NCBI RefSeq assembly: GCF_026015985.1
Contig: NZ_CP110389.1
Coordinates: 3,690,001-3,754,000 of the forward strand
Reading direction: 5' to 3'
Origin: Rhodopseudomonas sp. P2A-2r
GTDB lineage: Bacteria; Pseudomonadota; Alphaproteobacteria; Rhizobiales; Xanthobacteraceae
DNA length: 64,000 nucleotides
Positions 53,155 through 63,152 of this stretch are shown piece by piece. Numbering within the stretch: position 1 is the first letter of the stretch; every line of letters begins with the position of its first letter. A program made the position numbers and the translations under genes. The notes under the pieces are model-generated. The model searched no databases. It had not been told where the DNA came from and saw only the letters and a program-made list of their open reading frames with translations.

Positions 53155-55230
53155 TCAGTAGCGCGCATCCGCCGGCTTCTTGTCTTTCGGCCAGTCGTTC
53201 AGCTTCGGTGCGAAATCGGGACGCGGCTGGTGGGTGAAATACTCCGCGACGTCGAGAGCTTCCTGATCGGAAAGCCCGCCCTGCCCCAACGGAAAATTCT
53301 CATGGAAGCCGACTGGCATGTTGCGTTTGACAAAGGCCGCAGCAGTGTAGGTACGAGCCATGCCAGCGCCGATGTTGAAAGACTCCTCGCCCCAAAGCGG
53401 CGGATAGACGTAGCGGCCATCAGCCTTCTTCAGCCCTTCGCCGTTTTCGCCATGACAGACAGCACATTGAGCAGCGTAGACCTGTTTGCCGCTCTCCATA
53501 TTAGGCTTGAGAGACGCGTCGATCTTACCGACGCCGCGGCCGGCAACCTTGTCGTCCGGTTTGGTCTCGCGCTTCATCCAGTCGAAGTAGGCCACCATGG
53601 CCGCCATGTCTGCGGAATCGGTCGGCAACGGCTTGCCGTTCATGGAGCGCACGAAGCAGCCGTTGATCCGATCCGCGAGTGTGATGATACGCCCCGCTCG
53701 AGGCGCATAGCTGGGGAAAAAGGCGGAGACGCCGATGAAGGGCGATCCGTCAGCGACGGTGCCTGCATTGAGATGGCAGCTGGTGCAATTCAGAGCATTG
53801 CCCACGTTGGCCGGCAACAATGCCTTGGTTTCCAGATGCAGCCTGGCTCCTCGAATGGCCTGGTCGGCGTTAGGCAACGCGAGGAGATCCGCCAGTCGAG
53901 GTGTGTCGAAAGCGGAAGAATCCGTCTCCTTTGGATCGAGTTCAGCCCGCATCTTTTTGACCGCAGAAGCGGCAACCGGCGCGGCGTGATTGCCGAAACC
54001 TTCCCGAACGAAGCTCAGGATTTCGGAGATTTCCCCGTCGGACAGCCTGCTGAAGGCTGGCATCGTATAGACGCGCGCATGGGTGGCTGTTGCGGCGGTC
54101 TTCCAGCCAGTCAATGTCAGATGGATGAGCGTTGCCGGATCAGCCGTCGCGACCGTGGGATTTTGCGTGAGCGGCGGGAACACGCCCTTTACGCCGGCAC
54201 CGTCCGGACGGTGGCAATCGACGCAGAACTGAGCATAGCCCAAGCCTCCACGCGTGGTGAACAGGGTGGCTGGCACCGTATCCGCTTCGGCGACCGACGC
54301 GGCGGGGGCTGGCAAATCGCCCTCTCCCGGCGGCAGCGATTTCAGGTAGGTGGCAATAGCGGTCAGATCGGCATCAGCAAAATGCTGGGTACTGTTGTGA
54401 ATGACCTCCGTCATTCCACCGGAGGCTGTTGCAAAGGCATTCTGGCCGGTCTTCAGAAGCAGTGCGGTCTCTTCCACCGTCCAGAGGTTTCGAAGGCTGA
54501 CAGCACGCCAGGCCTCGACCGTCTCGCCCGCCAGAAAGAACTTGCCGCTGGATCCGGCGTCGCCCATGGCCTTTTCCTGGAAACCGATGCCGCGCGGCGT
54601 GTGGCAAGCGCCGCAATGGCCCGGGCCCTGGACAAGGTAGGCGCCGCGATTCCAGACCGCGTCCTTCTCCGCATCCGGTTGGAACGGCGCGGCATCCAGG
54701 AATGCAAAATTCCAGAACGACAGCGTCCAGCGCATGTTGAAGGGCCAGCTCATGGCCAACGGCTTGTTCGTCTGTTTGACCGGCGCCTGCCCGTCCTTCA
54801 GGTACGTAAACAGCGCGCGCATGTCCGTTTCCGTGATCCTGGCATAGGAGGGATACGGCATCGCTGGGTAGAGGTTGTGCCCGTCGGCGGCCACGCCGCG
54901 TCGCATCGCGCGATCGAATTGTTCGAACGAGTATTTACCGATACCGGTTTCGGGGTCGGGCGTGATGTTGGTCGAGTACAGCGCTCCGAACGGCGTCATA
55001 AGCTCGCGCCCGCCAGCCATCGCCGGACCGTTGGCCGCCGTATGGCACGCGATGCAATCGCCGAGCTGCGCGACGTATTCGCCGCGCTTGATCAGCGAGG
55101 AAACTTGCGCGGAATCGGAAGCTGGCTGGAGAATGGCTCTTTCCTCCGCTGCAAGTGCAGCCGTCATCCAGGCAACGCCAAGAATGACAGAGGCTCCGAT
55201 GCTCGCAGACAGTGACCGGCCAAGCTTCAT
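53155..55230 (-). CDS. five-haem cytochrome c: alcohol-dehydrogenase-type triheme unit fused to a TsdA-like domain
   Basis: 691 residues from ATG 55230 with GAGGA upstream; signal peptide to about residue 28. Three CxxCH motifs in the first part (CIACH near 61, CGACH near 207, CVDCH near 336) match the membrane-bound alcohol/gluconate dehydrogenase cytochrome subunit. Two more in the second part (CTSCH near 483, CAVCH near 590) match thiosulfate dehydrogenase TsdA, which also keeps RINGCFVRSMNG, with the Cys that ligates the active haem. It would pass electrons from thiosulfate or a partner to the bd oxidase or other acceptor. Convergent with the NifX-like gene. Confidence 0.88.
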   Translation of the reverse strand: MKLGRSLSASIGASVILGVAWMTAALAAEERAILQPASDSAQVSSLIKRGEYVAQLGDCIACHTAANGPAMAGGRELMTPFGALYSTNITPDPETGIGKYSFEQFDRAMRRGVAADGHNLYPAMPYPSYARITETDMRALFTYLKDGQAPVKQTNKPLAMSWPFNMRWTLSFWNFAFLDAAPFQPDAEKDAVWNRGAYLVQGPGHCGACHTPRGIGFQEKAMGDAGSSGKFFLAGETVEAWRAVSLRNLWTVEETALLLKTGQNAFATASGGMTEVIHNSTQHFADADLTAIATYLKSLPPGEGDLPAPAASVAEADTVPATLFTTRGGLGYAQFCVDCHRPDGAGVKGVFPPLTQNPTVATADPATLIHLTLTGWKTAATATHARVYTMPAFSRLSDGEISEILSFVREGFGNHAAPVAASAVKKMRAELDPKETDSSAFDTPRLADLLALPNADQAIRGARLHLETKALLPANVGNALNCTSCHLNAGTVADGSPFIGVSAFFPSYAPRAGRIITLADRINGCFVRSMNGKPLPTDSADMAAMVAYFDWMKRETKPDDKVAGRGVGKIDASLKPNMESGKQVYAAQCAVCHGENGEGLKKADGRYVYPPLWGEESFNIGAGMARTYTAAAFVKRNMPVGFHENFPLGQGGLSDQEALDVAEYFTHQPRPDFAPKLNDWPKDKKPADARY

Positions 55231-55448
55231 AGGAATTGTCCTCGAACGACCATCTCCAGCTCCGGAGCGGATCGGGAGGCAGGCCTTTAACCTTATGAAA
55301 AGTCCGAGATGGCGGCGCATTGCGACAGGTCAATCAACCGCAAAGTGTGCGCAGCGGCTGCACTCCAATATGGACGGACAGGCCGCTCCGACGGGCCATA
55401 TTGTGATGAATCAATATAGAGCGACGGAAACCCGACGATAAATAGTGG

Positions 55449-57111
55449 ATGATGAATCAGCGGCAGCCGATCGGTCACATGGTGAAAAATCTCCAGTCCG
55501 TCCAAAATAGCACCACAGCCGATGAGGGTGCTTTTGACCTTGCGCGCCGTATCGGCGCCGCCGGGTTTCGCGCGACGTTGGCGTGGCAGGTCGCACGATC
55601 ATTGCTTCGACTTCTGTTCGCCGGCTCGCTGGCGGTCTTTGCCGGGCGCCTGATCCAAAGCGGTATCTTCGACTCGGTTGTGCTGGCCTTCACGCTTGCC
55701 AGCCTCGGCCTGACGGCCATTGGCGGACTGTTCGCCGATCTGCGGGCGGCGAGCGCCGAGGCCGAGCTGGTCGATGGGATCCGCGCATCACTGCAGGACG
55801 CCACGGCTAGAATGTCGCCTGCGCGTATCCGAACAAAGCCTGCCGGAGATTTGATCGCCGGCCTTCAACGGCATCCACCTGCGCTCGCCAGTCTGGTGAT
55901 CAGCCACACTGCCGCGAAGTCGCTGCTCGGGATCGGTCCCCTGCTCGTCGCCGCGACGCTCGCGTTCGTGTCATGGGAAGCGACGCTGATGCTGCTATTG
56001 GCGATCCCCGTGATGATCGTCTTCTTTGTGATGCTCGGTAGCATGATCCGCGGCAAGGCCGAGATTCAGGAAAAGGCGTTCGGTCGGCTGGCTGCGCAAT
56101 TTTCTGACCGCATCCGGACGCTGCCGACGGTCCTCGCCAATCACGCCTTGCAAAGCGAGCACGGCAAAATCGAACGCAGGATGACGGCCTACGCTGACAG
56201 CACGATGGGCGTTCTCAAGGTCGCATTCCTGAATGCCGGCATCATCGACTTTTTCTCGGCGCTCGCCATCGCCGTACTCGCCGTGCTGCTCGGACTCGGC
56301 CATCTCGGACTGGCTCATGTTCCGGGCTTTTCGGGACTCGCGCTGTGGCAGACCCTGTTCGTTCTGATCATCGCGGCTGAGTTTTTCGTGCCTTTCCGGC
56401 GCTACGCAGAGCTGTATCACGTCAAGGCCGAAGGCCAGGCCGCGGCCAAGGAATTGGATTGGTTTTTCGACGGCAGGAATGCCGCGCAGCGAAGCGACAC
56501 GGATACCGTATGGCCATTCGTTCCTCTCTGCGCCGGCGAGACGACCACACTGCCGCCGGCGGGCCTTGTCGTCGTCTCCGGCCCGAGCGGATCCGGAAAG
56601 TCGACCATGCTGCGCATGCTGGCCGGCATCGAGACGCCATCGTCCGACATCGCCGCTCCCCTGCCGATCGAGACCTCCGGATGCGACTGGATCGCGACGG
56701 ACATCTACGTGCCGGCGGGGACTCTGGCGGAGGTCGTCGCATGGAACCGCGGCCCCGTGAGACGCTTCGCCTTGCAGGAAGCGTGTGAAAACGTCGGGCT
56801 GATCGATGAAAACTTGCTGCCGGGCGGTCTCGATGCGCGAGATCGTCGAAGGGGGCGGCAATCTCTCCGGAGGTCAGCGCATGCGGATCGGGATTGCGCG
56901 CGCGCTGCTTTCCCATGGTGTGGTTCTAGCCGATGAACCCACAGCCAAGCTCGATCCACTGACCGCCCAATCGGTCCGGCGGGCACTGATCGAGGTGGCA
57001 GGACAGCGTCTCGTTATCGTAGCGACCCACGATGAGGCGCTCATCCAGGCTGCGAACCTTCGCTTCACGCTCGTCCTGCAGCAACAATCCCGGAAGGCCG
57101 TCGCGGCATGA
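55449..57111 (+). CDS. cydD: cysteine/glutathione exporter subunit CydD-like (single-base frameshift)
   Basis: About 554 residues. ABC exporter half: six membrane helices then an ATPase with Walker [10 protein letters not shown] and, past the break, [17 protein letters not shown] and [13 protein letters not shown]. Around 56838 one extra base shifts the frame: before it [10 protein letters not shown], after it [13 protein letters not shown]. The span of 1663 bases is one more than a multiple of three. Homologs export glutathione or cysteine to the periplasm and are needed to assemble cytochrome bd. Confidence 0.86.
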
Positions 57112-58750
57112 CTGCGCAACCGATTCCCATACTCGTCAGAGCGGAACACCCCTCTCCCCGGTAGCCGCGAAATCGCCATGGCGGCTGGCATTGGTGCTCG
57201 CCGCTGCGACCGCGGCTTCCGGCATCTTGCTGACCGGCATCTCGGTCTGGTTCCTGGGTGCCGTTGCCTTGGCAGGATTGGGCCCGGCTGCACTTTTGTT
57301 CAATTTTCATACGCCGGCCGCCTTCGTGCGACTGTTCGCATTGAGCAAGACGGTGGGCAAATATGGCGAACGGGTGGTGGGTCATCGCGCTGCTTTGCTG
57401 GACCAAGTTCGACGCCGCTCGCAGCTCTTCATCGCCATGGCGCGAGCGCCGATGACACGCGCTGCCAGTTGGCAGCTCGGCAATCAGGACAGACTGTCCG
57501 ACTACATGGAGGACGTCGAGGACGTCGACTATGCGCGTTTGCGCGTAGGAATGCCCGCGGCTGTCCTGTTGGCGGGATTGGTGGTTCTGACCGGAGCAAC
57601 GGCCCTCCTCGCCCCACTTGCTCTGGTGCCCATCGCGGTCGTGCTCGCCGCCATCGCGATGGCGTTACGTCATGCCATGCCTCGGGCGACGGCTCTATGG
57701 ACCGCGGCCAGGTCATCCCAACGCTCAGCAGGACGCCGGCTCGGAGCCGCGCTTGGTGCCGTCGTCCCGCTGCAGGCGGAGCGCGCATTTCCGGTCGTTC
57801 TTGCGGCCGGTTTCGCGCACTTCAATGAGGTCGAATCCAATCGTCTGGCGCAAAAGCGCGCATTGGCTGTTCTTGACATGGTTGCGGGTCTGGCCGGCCC
57901 GCTTGCGGCCGTCAGCATCCTGCTCGCAGCGTGGTATGCGGGAGACCGCGGCGCAGCGCTTCTGGTCCCGGCTTTTATCGCGTTCGGCTGGCTTGCTCTG
58001 GGGGAGACGGTCCAGAACGTCTCGCGCATCGTGCTTGGACGGGTGCGACAGGAAGCAGCCACGGAGAGCCTTCGGGACTGGGCTTCGACGGGCTCCGAAC
58101 CAGCGTTATCGTCCGACACGCCAAGGCTCCAAACAATGGTCCTGCGGAATGTGCCGCGGCAGGCGCCGGATGGCCGCCGACTCGGCGACCCGGTCAACCT
58201 GACTTTCCGGGCCGGACACCCTACCGCCCTGCTCGGCGCAAGCGGTTCAGGCAAAACGACCCTGCTTAAGCAGATCGCTGGTTGGGTTGGCGCAGACAGC
58301 CGCGGTCAATTCATTGGCAACGGCGTCGTCATGCTCAGCGCATATCGTCGGGCCTTGTCGCATCTGTGCCTCCACGACGCGGCAATTCTGTCCGACACAG
58401 TCCGCGAAAACCTGTTTGCGTCTCACCGGTCGGATGCCGATTGCTGGCGAGCCCTCGCCATCGTCGAACTCGAGGACCGGATGGAGCTGGCCGGCGGGCT
58501 CGATGCATGGATCACACAGGACATGTTTTCGCTCGGCGAGTGTCAGCGCTTAAATCTCGCCCGCGCGCTTCTCAGCGATAGCCCAATCGTGCTTCTCGAT
58601 GAACCCGTCGAACATCTGGATTCCGGGCAAGCGACACGGCTGTTGAAACGCACGCTGTCGGAATTGGCGGGTCGGATTGTTATCTACTCGACCCATGGCG
58701 ACTTCGAAGTAAACGAGGTCATTCGAGTCCCACTGACACCCCACCGCTAG
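57108..58750 (+). CDS. cydC: cysteine/glutathione exporter subunit CydC-like (single-base frameshift)
   Basis: About 547 residues. ATG 57108 overlaps the cydD stop (ATGA), but its frame stops after 18 codons. The main frame, from [17 protein letters not shown], shows six helices and an ATPase with [23 protein letters not shown] and [12 protein letters not shown]. One more C in the C4 run at 57149-57152 connects the two. The total is one base short of a multiple of three. The signature loop LGECQRL is a relaxed LSGGQ, typical of CydC. Works as heterodimer with CydD for bd oxidase maturation. Confidence 0.84.
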
Positions 58751-58832
58751 GGGAACCCGACGTTGCCGCCCGGCGGCGATTGCGTCTGTCGCACTTCCGG
58801 GACGCAGCTATCTACAACCACGAGGATGAATA

Positions 58833-59465
58833 ATGATGTCTCTTCATATCGGCGATACAGCACCTGACTTTACGGTCGAAACCACAAAAGGCGAGCTTTC
58901 TTTCCATAAGTGGGCCGCGGGCTCCTGGGTGTTTTTCTTCAGCCATCCGGCGGATTTTACACCGGTTTGCACGACGGAAATGGGCAAGACTGCCAAGCTC
59001 GCGCAGCAGTTCGCGGCCCGCAACACGAGACCGCTCGGGCTCTCTACCGACACGGTGGCCGAGCATCTCAAGTGGATCGAAGATGTCAACGACACCCAGG
59101 ACACCGACCTCCAATTTCCGATCATCGCCGACGCAGACCTGAAGATCGCCCGGCTCTACGATATGATCCACCCCAGCCAAAGTGACACCGCGGCAGTCCG
59201 GTCGGTCTTCATCATCGATCCCAAGCAGAAGATCCGCCTGATGATGACCTATCCAATGAATGTGGGCAGAAATTTCGACGAGATTCTCCGCGTGATTAAT
59301 GCCCTGCAGTTGGCCGATCGGCAGCATATAGCCACGCCAGCGGACTGGCACCCCGGTAACAAGGTCATTATTCCGCTTTCGATTGTGGACGACGATGCGG
59401 TCAAAGCCTTTCCTCAGGGCTGGGACGCGCCGCGCCCCTACCTGCGGCTGACCAACGTCGATTGA
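58833..59465 (+). CDS. peroxiredoxin, 1-Cys Prx6 type
   Basis: 210 residues. The peroxidatic Cys lies in PADFTPVCTTE (about residue 46), and the Prx6 marks SVFIIDPKQKIR and GRNFDEILRV follow. No second resolving Cys is seen. It reduces peroxides with a small thiol or a thioredoxin-like partner. GAGGATGA precedes the start. Downstream of cydDC and ahead of a strong hairpin; fits the thiol-protection theme. Confidence 0.91.
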   Translation: MMSLHIGDTAPDFTVETTKGELSFHKWAAGSWVFFFSHPADFTPVCTTEMGKTAKLAQQFAARNTRPLGLSTDTVAEHLKWIEDVNDTQDTDLQFPIIADADLKIARLYDMIHPSQSDTAAVRSVFIIDPKQKIRLMMTYPMNVGRNFDEILRVINALQLADRQHIATPADWHPGNKVIIPLSIVDDDAVKAFPQGWDAPRPYLRLTNVD

Positions 59466-59492
59466 CGCAGCGGCATTCGAGACCGCCCCTCC

Positions 59493-59530
59493 GAAGGACT
59501 GGCGTTCCGCACCCGGAACGCCAGTCCTTC
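59493..59530. terminator. strong bidirectional hairpin
   Basis: 16-base perfect stem: GAAGGACTGGCGTTCC (59493-59508) pairs with 59515-59530, loop GCACCC. It lies 27 bases after the peroxiredoxin stop and 46 before the end of the convergent methyltransferase gene. Its strength makes it the clearest terminator of the window, although the U-run is weak. Confidence 0.7.
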
Positions 59531-59576
59531 CGATGTTTCGTGACCTGGCGTTCAGGGCGTTCCGGAATGATCGCCA

Positions 59577-60188
59577 TTACGGCGCTTTACGTGCCGTCAG
59601 TCCTATGACGGCCGACATCCCGCTGTGGGCTGCGCCTTCGTGCATCTCACGTTCTTCTTGAGTGATGGTAATCTCGCGGCAAGCGCTGAAAGCCTCCTGC
59701 AGCATTTCGCGCGTGTACAGGTTTTCGACGTTCTTCGGGCCCCCGGTCCCGTATTCGAGCTGCTTGGGGGTGTATCCTTGGAGGATCAGCAGTCCATTTG
59801 GCTTGAGCGTACGAAGGACACCGCGCCACTTCTCCGCGCGCCCCGCCGGCGAACTGAACTGGGTAAAGATATCGATCACGACGTCAAAGGTATCCGCCGG
59901 ATAATCCCACGCCTGGACATCCGACCGGATCAGCGCGATATCGACGCCGCGCTCCCTTGCCAGCGCGGCGGCCTTGATTTGCGCCGATTCTGAAAAATCG
60001 AGCGACACGACGTCGAGCCCCTGCTCGGCCAGCCAAACGCCATTGCGTCCTTCGCCGTCGGCAATCGCAAGCGCCTTGCCATATCTGGGCAGCAACATTT
60101 TGCAAGACGCCAGAAAATGGTTTGGCTCCTTGCCGAAGATGAAATCTGGTCCGCCGAAACGAGTCTCCCAGACATCGTGTTCGCTCAT
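59577..60188 (-). CDS. class I SAM-dependent methyltransferase
   Basis: 203 residues from ATG 60188 with GGAGA upstream. Motif I is ALAIADGEGRNGVWLAEQG (near residue 50), and the acidic loop DVVSLDFSE follows; the tail contains the Rossmann end FDVVIDIFTQF. It resembles TehB-like and thiopurine-type methyltransferases that act on small thiol or metalloid compounds, but the substrate is open. Alone on this strand, facing the peroxiredoxin gene across a strong hairpin. Confidence 0.86.
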   Translation of the reverse strand: MSEHDVWETRFGGPDFIFGKEPNHFLASCKMLLPRYGKALAIADGEGRNGVWLAEQGLDVVSLDFSESAQIKAAALARERGVDIALIRSDVQAWDYPADTFDVVIDIFTQFSSPAGRAEKWRGVLRTLKPNGLLILQGYTPKQLEYGTGGPKNVENLYTREMLQEAFSACREITITQEEREMHEGAAHSGMSAVIGLTARKAP

Positions 60189-60421
60189 CTTTTCTCCGCT
60201 CGCTTTGTGGATGCCTTGCCGACTCGACGACTCCGATTGATCGATCGGCTCGGCCAAACAATCATTAGGCATGTTGATGTATCTGAGCTTTTTGTTCAAC
60301 AGCTACCTCTGCTAACATGGCGATCGGATGGATCGATGGGCGATAAATCCGGAATACCCGCTGAACCGGGTTCGATGTTGCGGCGGGCGCCACCACCAGA
60401 CGGTGACGCCGCCTCCCCCGC

Positions 60422-61057
60422 TTACTTCGCCGCCGCTTTACGAGCGTCGGCTATAGCCAGTTTGAATCCGGCAGCATCGAGCACGCCCGGCACGCGGAAA
60501 GTGCCGATGATGAACGCCGGCGTGCCCTGGAATCCGAATGCTTCGGCCTGCGCGTTGTTGCGCGCCAACACAGCGTCGACCGCGGCCTGATAGGTGGCGA
60601 GATCCTGCGTGGCACGGGCGACGTCGATCCCGGCCTTCTGCAGATAGTCGCGCACGCTGCCTTCGCTCAGCCGCCCGGAGGTCTGCATCAGCGCCGCATG
60701 CGCCTCAGCGTGCTTGCCCTGATACTTGGTCGCCAGCGTCAACTTCGCCGCATAGCCGGAGGCGCCGCCGAGGATCGGCCAGTCCTTCAGCACGATGCGC
60801 AACTGGCCGTCCTCGCCCGCGACATTTCGCAGGTCCTTTTCCGCTCTCTTGCAGTACGGACACTGGTAGTCGAAGTAGCTGGCGACGGTAAGATTGCCGT
60901 CGGGATTACCCAGAATCGGATTTTCCTTGTCGCGCAAAACGGCATCGCGGGATAGCGCCGCGTCGGCCGCCGATTGCGCCGCCGCATCGACGCCCGTCAG
61001 ATAGAGGCCGCCCATGCCGATGAAGGCCGTCGCCAGAAAGTTTCTGCGCGTTTTCAT
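60422..61057 (-). CDS. DsbA-family periplasmic thiol:disulfide protein
   Basis: 211 residues. Signal region with TRRNFLATAF and a hydrophobic stretch (Tat-like RR). The active site is DYQCPYCKRA near residue 70, CPYC as in DsbA-type oxidants. The C-terminal thioredoxin part has GTPAFIIGT with the cis-Pro. Start overlaps the upstream ScsB-like stop (ATGA). It probably gets its redox state from the ScsB-like protein next to it. Confidence 0.9.
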   Translation of the reverse strand: MKTRRNFLATAFIGMGGLYLTGVDAAAQSAADAALSRDAVLRDKENPILGNPDGNLTVASYFDYQCPYCKRAEKDLRNVAGEDGQLRIVLKDWPILGGASGYAAKLTLATKYQGKHAEAHAALMQTSGRLSEGSVRDYLQKAGIDVARATQDLATYQAAVDAVLARNNAQAEAFGFQGTPAFIIGTFRVPGVLDAAGFKLAIADARKAAAK

Positions 61058-63150
61058 TTCGTGGTCTCCGTTGGTTTGGATGATGCAAGAGGAACTTTTT
61101 CCGCCTGATCGAAGGCGGCGATAAGGGCAGATGTCGACAGCAATTCGGGCAGCGCGATGCCGTCCGGAGCGTTAGGCCCGAACACGATGTTGAACGGAAT
61201 ACCGTAGCGGCCGTGTGCGCGCATGAACCGCGCGATGGATTCGTCGGGCCGGGTCCAGTTGCCCTGCACCGGCGTCACGTCGGAGCCGAGCCGCTGCGCG
61301 ATCTCGGCGGTGTCGATCACCAGCAGTCTGTTGACCTTGCAGGTTACGCACCAGTCGGCGGTGATATCGACGAATACGGTGCGGCCCGCGCGGACCAGTT
61401 CGTCGACTTTGGACTTGGAGAACGATTGCCACGCAATCGCCTGGCCGCCGGTTTGCGACGACAATGCCAGCGGACCGAGCCACGCCAGTAGCGTTACTGC
61501 AACGATGGCAATGCCGGCAGCCAGCGCCGGCCGCGCCGCGCGCGCCAGGCGCAGTCCGGCCAGGCCAATGACGATCGCTCCGCCCACGGCTATCGCCGGC
61601 CGGGCGCCACCGACGCTGCCGAGCACCGTCACCAGCCAGGCCGCGGTGCCGAGAAGTCCGACCGCCAGTACCCGCTTCACCAGCAGCAACCAGCGGCCAG
61701 GACGCGGAATAAACCTTGCCATCGACGGAAACGCCGCCACCAGCAGGTAGGGAGACGCCATCCCGATCCCCAAAGCTGTAAAGATCGCGAAGATTTCCGG
61801 CGCGCCGCGCGCCAGTGCAAAGCCCACCGCGGTGCCGACGAACGGCGCCGAGCACGGTGTCGCGAGCAGCGTGGCGACAAACCCTGCCATGAAATGCGAA
61901 CCGAGCGACGTGCCGTGGGCCTTCGCCGCCAGCCGGTTGTTCAGCCCGAACGGCAGATTGAACGACAGCAGGTCGAACAGGCTGGCGGCGAACAGTGCGA
62001 GCACGATTGCCATCGCCGCGAGAAACAGCGGCTGCTGGAACTGAATGCCCCAGCCAAGACTGACCCCGGCCCATTTCATCAGCACCAGCGCCGCCGCCAG
62101 AACCAGAAACGAGACGATCATGCCGGCCGCGCAGGCCGCAAAGCCAGCGCGTACCCGGCGACGGTCACTGCTGTCCTCCTGCACGAACCCCATCAGCTTC
62201 AGCGACAGCACCGGAAACACGCAGGGCATCAGATTGAGCGTCAGCCCGCCCAGCAGCGCGGTGGCGATGATCACCAGCAGTGCGAGCCAGGACACCGCTG
62301 TCGGGGCCTCCGGCTGCGCGACCGGCGCGGACCGCCGCGAGGAACTGGCCGTGACCGCCTGGTCACCGTTGACCACGACTGCATTCAGCGTGCGTTCCGC
62401 GAGGCCGGCCGCGGTGCTGTCCGGCAGCACCACGGTAAACGTCGCCACACCGTCGCCGTCCAGCACCAGTTCGGGCCTGGCCGCGACGATCGGCGGATCG
62501 CTGTCGATCAACACGTCCGGGCTGGCGAACGGCGCAATTGCCGACGCCGTGATCTGCAGCTTCTCCGGATCGGTGCCGAGCCGGGTGATGGAGTGGACCG
62601 TGATCGCCGGCGATTGTGGCAACGGCACCTTTGCCAGCCACGCTACGATCTGCTGCTGGCCGGCGCGCGGCGCCAGATCCGGGCCGAACGTGGCCTTGAG
62701 GGCATATTCCTCCCGCACGCAAACGTTGCTGCAGGCATAGATCGCGAGCTTGAGGACGATCGCGGTGTCTGCCGCCGGATCGCGCCGCACGATCTTCACC
62801 GGAAATACGACCTCGCCGGAATAACCGATGGTGTCGAGACCGAGGATGGACGTGCGATGCGGCAGCGGCCAGTTCACCTCGGGAGCCTTGATGTTGGACG
62901 ACGCCGTCCAGTCGAACTCAGGCGGCAGCCCGGCATCGCCTGGCGATTTCCAATAGGTCTTCCAGCCCGGACCGAGCAAGACGCGGACGCCTAGCCAGAT
63001 CGAATGCGGGTCCGCAATATCGGTGTTGCCGACAATGAGGTTGGCGGTGATATCGGGCCTCGCGGGCGCCGCCGCGGACGGCGGAGCGGCGAAACCGGCG
63101 AGCAGCGGAATGAAAACGAGCATCGACCAGCAGCGGGAGCGGACAGTCAT
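61054..63150 (-). CDS. ScsB/DsbD-like transmembrane thiol reductase
   Basis: 698 residues in three parts: an N-terminal secreted domain after the signal peptide (about 1-290), with a Cys pair YACSNVC near 130; a DsbD-type membrane domain of eight helices with NLMPCVFPVLSLKLMGF and the second Cys in ATPCSAPFVG; and a C-terminal thioredoxin domain with ITADWCVTCKVN near 620. Electrons pass from the cytoplasm to periplasmic thiols. The co-transcribed DsbA-type gene is the natural partner. The wide N-domain is characteristic of ScsB, not of DsbD. Confidence 0.91.
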   Translation of the reverse strand: MTVRSRCWSMLVFIPLLAGFAAPPSAAAPARPDITANLIVGNTDIADPHSIWLGVRVLLGPGWKTYWKSPGDAGLPPEFDWTASSNIKAPEVNWPLPHRTSILGLDTIGYSGEVVFPVKIVRRDPAADTAIVLKLAIYACSNVCVREEYALKATFGPDLAPRAGQQQIVAWLAKVPLPQSPAITVHSITRLGTDPEKLQITASAIAPFASPDVLIDSDPPIVAARPELVLDGDGVATFTVVLPDSTAAGLAERTLNAVVVNGDQAVTASSSRRSAPVAQPEAPTAVSWLALLVIIATALLGGLTLNLMPCVFPVLSLKLMGFVQEDSSDRRRVRAGFAACAAGMIVSFLVLAAALVLMKWAGVSLGWGIQFQQPLFLAAMAIVLALFAASLFDLLSFNLPFGLNNRLAAKAHGTSLGSHFMAGFVATLLATPCSAPFVGTAVGFALARGAPEIFAIFTALGIGMASPYLLVAAFPSMARFIPRPGRWLLLVKRVLAVGLLGTAAWLVTVLGSVGGARPAIAVGGAIVIGLAGLRLARAARPALAAGIAIVAVTLLAWLGPLALSSQTGGQAIAWQSFSKSKVDELVRAGRTVFVDITADWCVTCKVNRLLVIDTAEIAQRLGSDVTPVQGNWTRPDESIARFMRAHGRYGIPFNIVFGPNAPDGIALPELLSTSALIAAFDQAEKVPLASSKPTETTK

Positions 63151-63152
63151 CG

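Noticed and set aside
53230..55215. 661-codon plus-strand frame opposite the five-haem cytochrome gene
   Set aside because: Five correctly spaced CxxCH motifs prove the minus-strand gene; the plus frame is a shadow.
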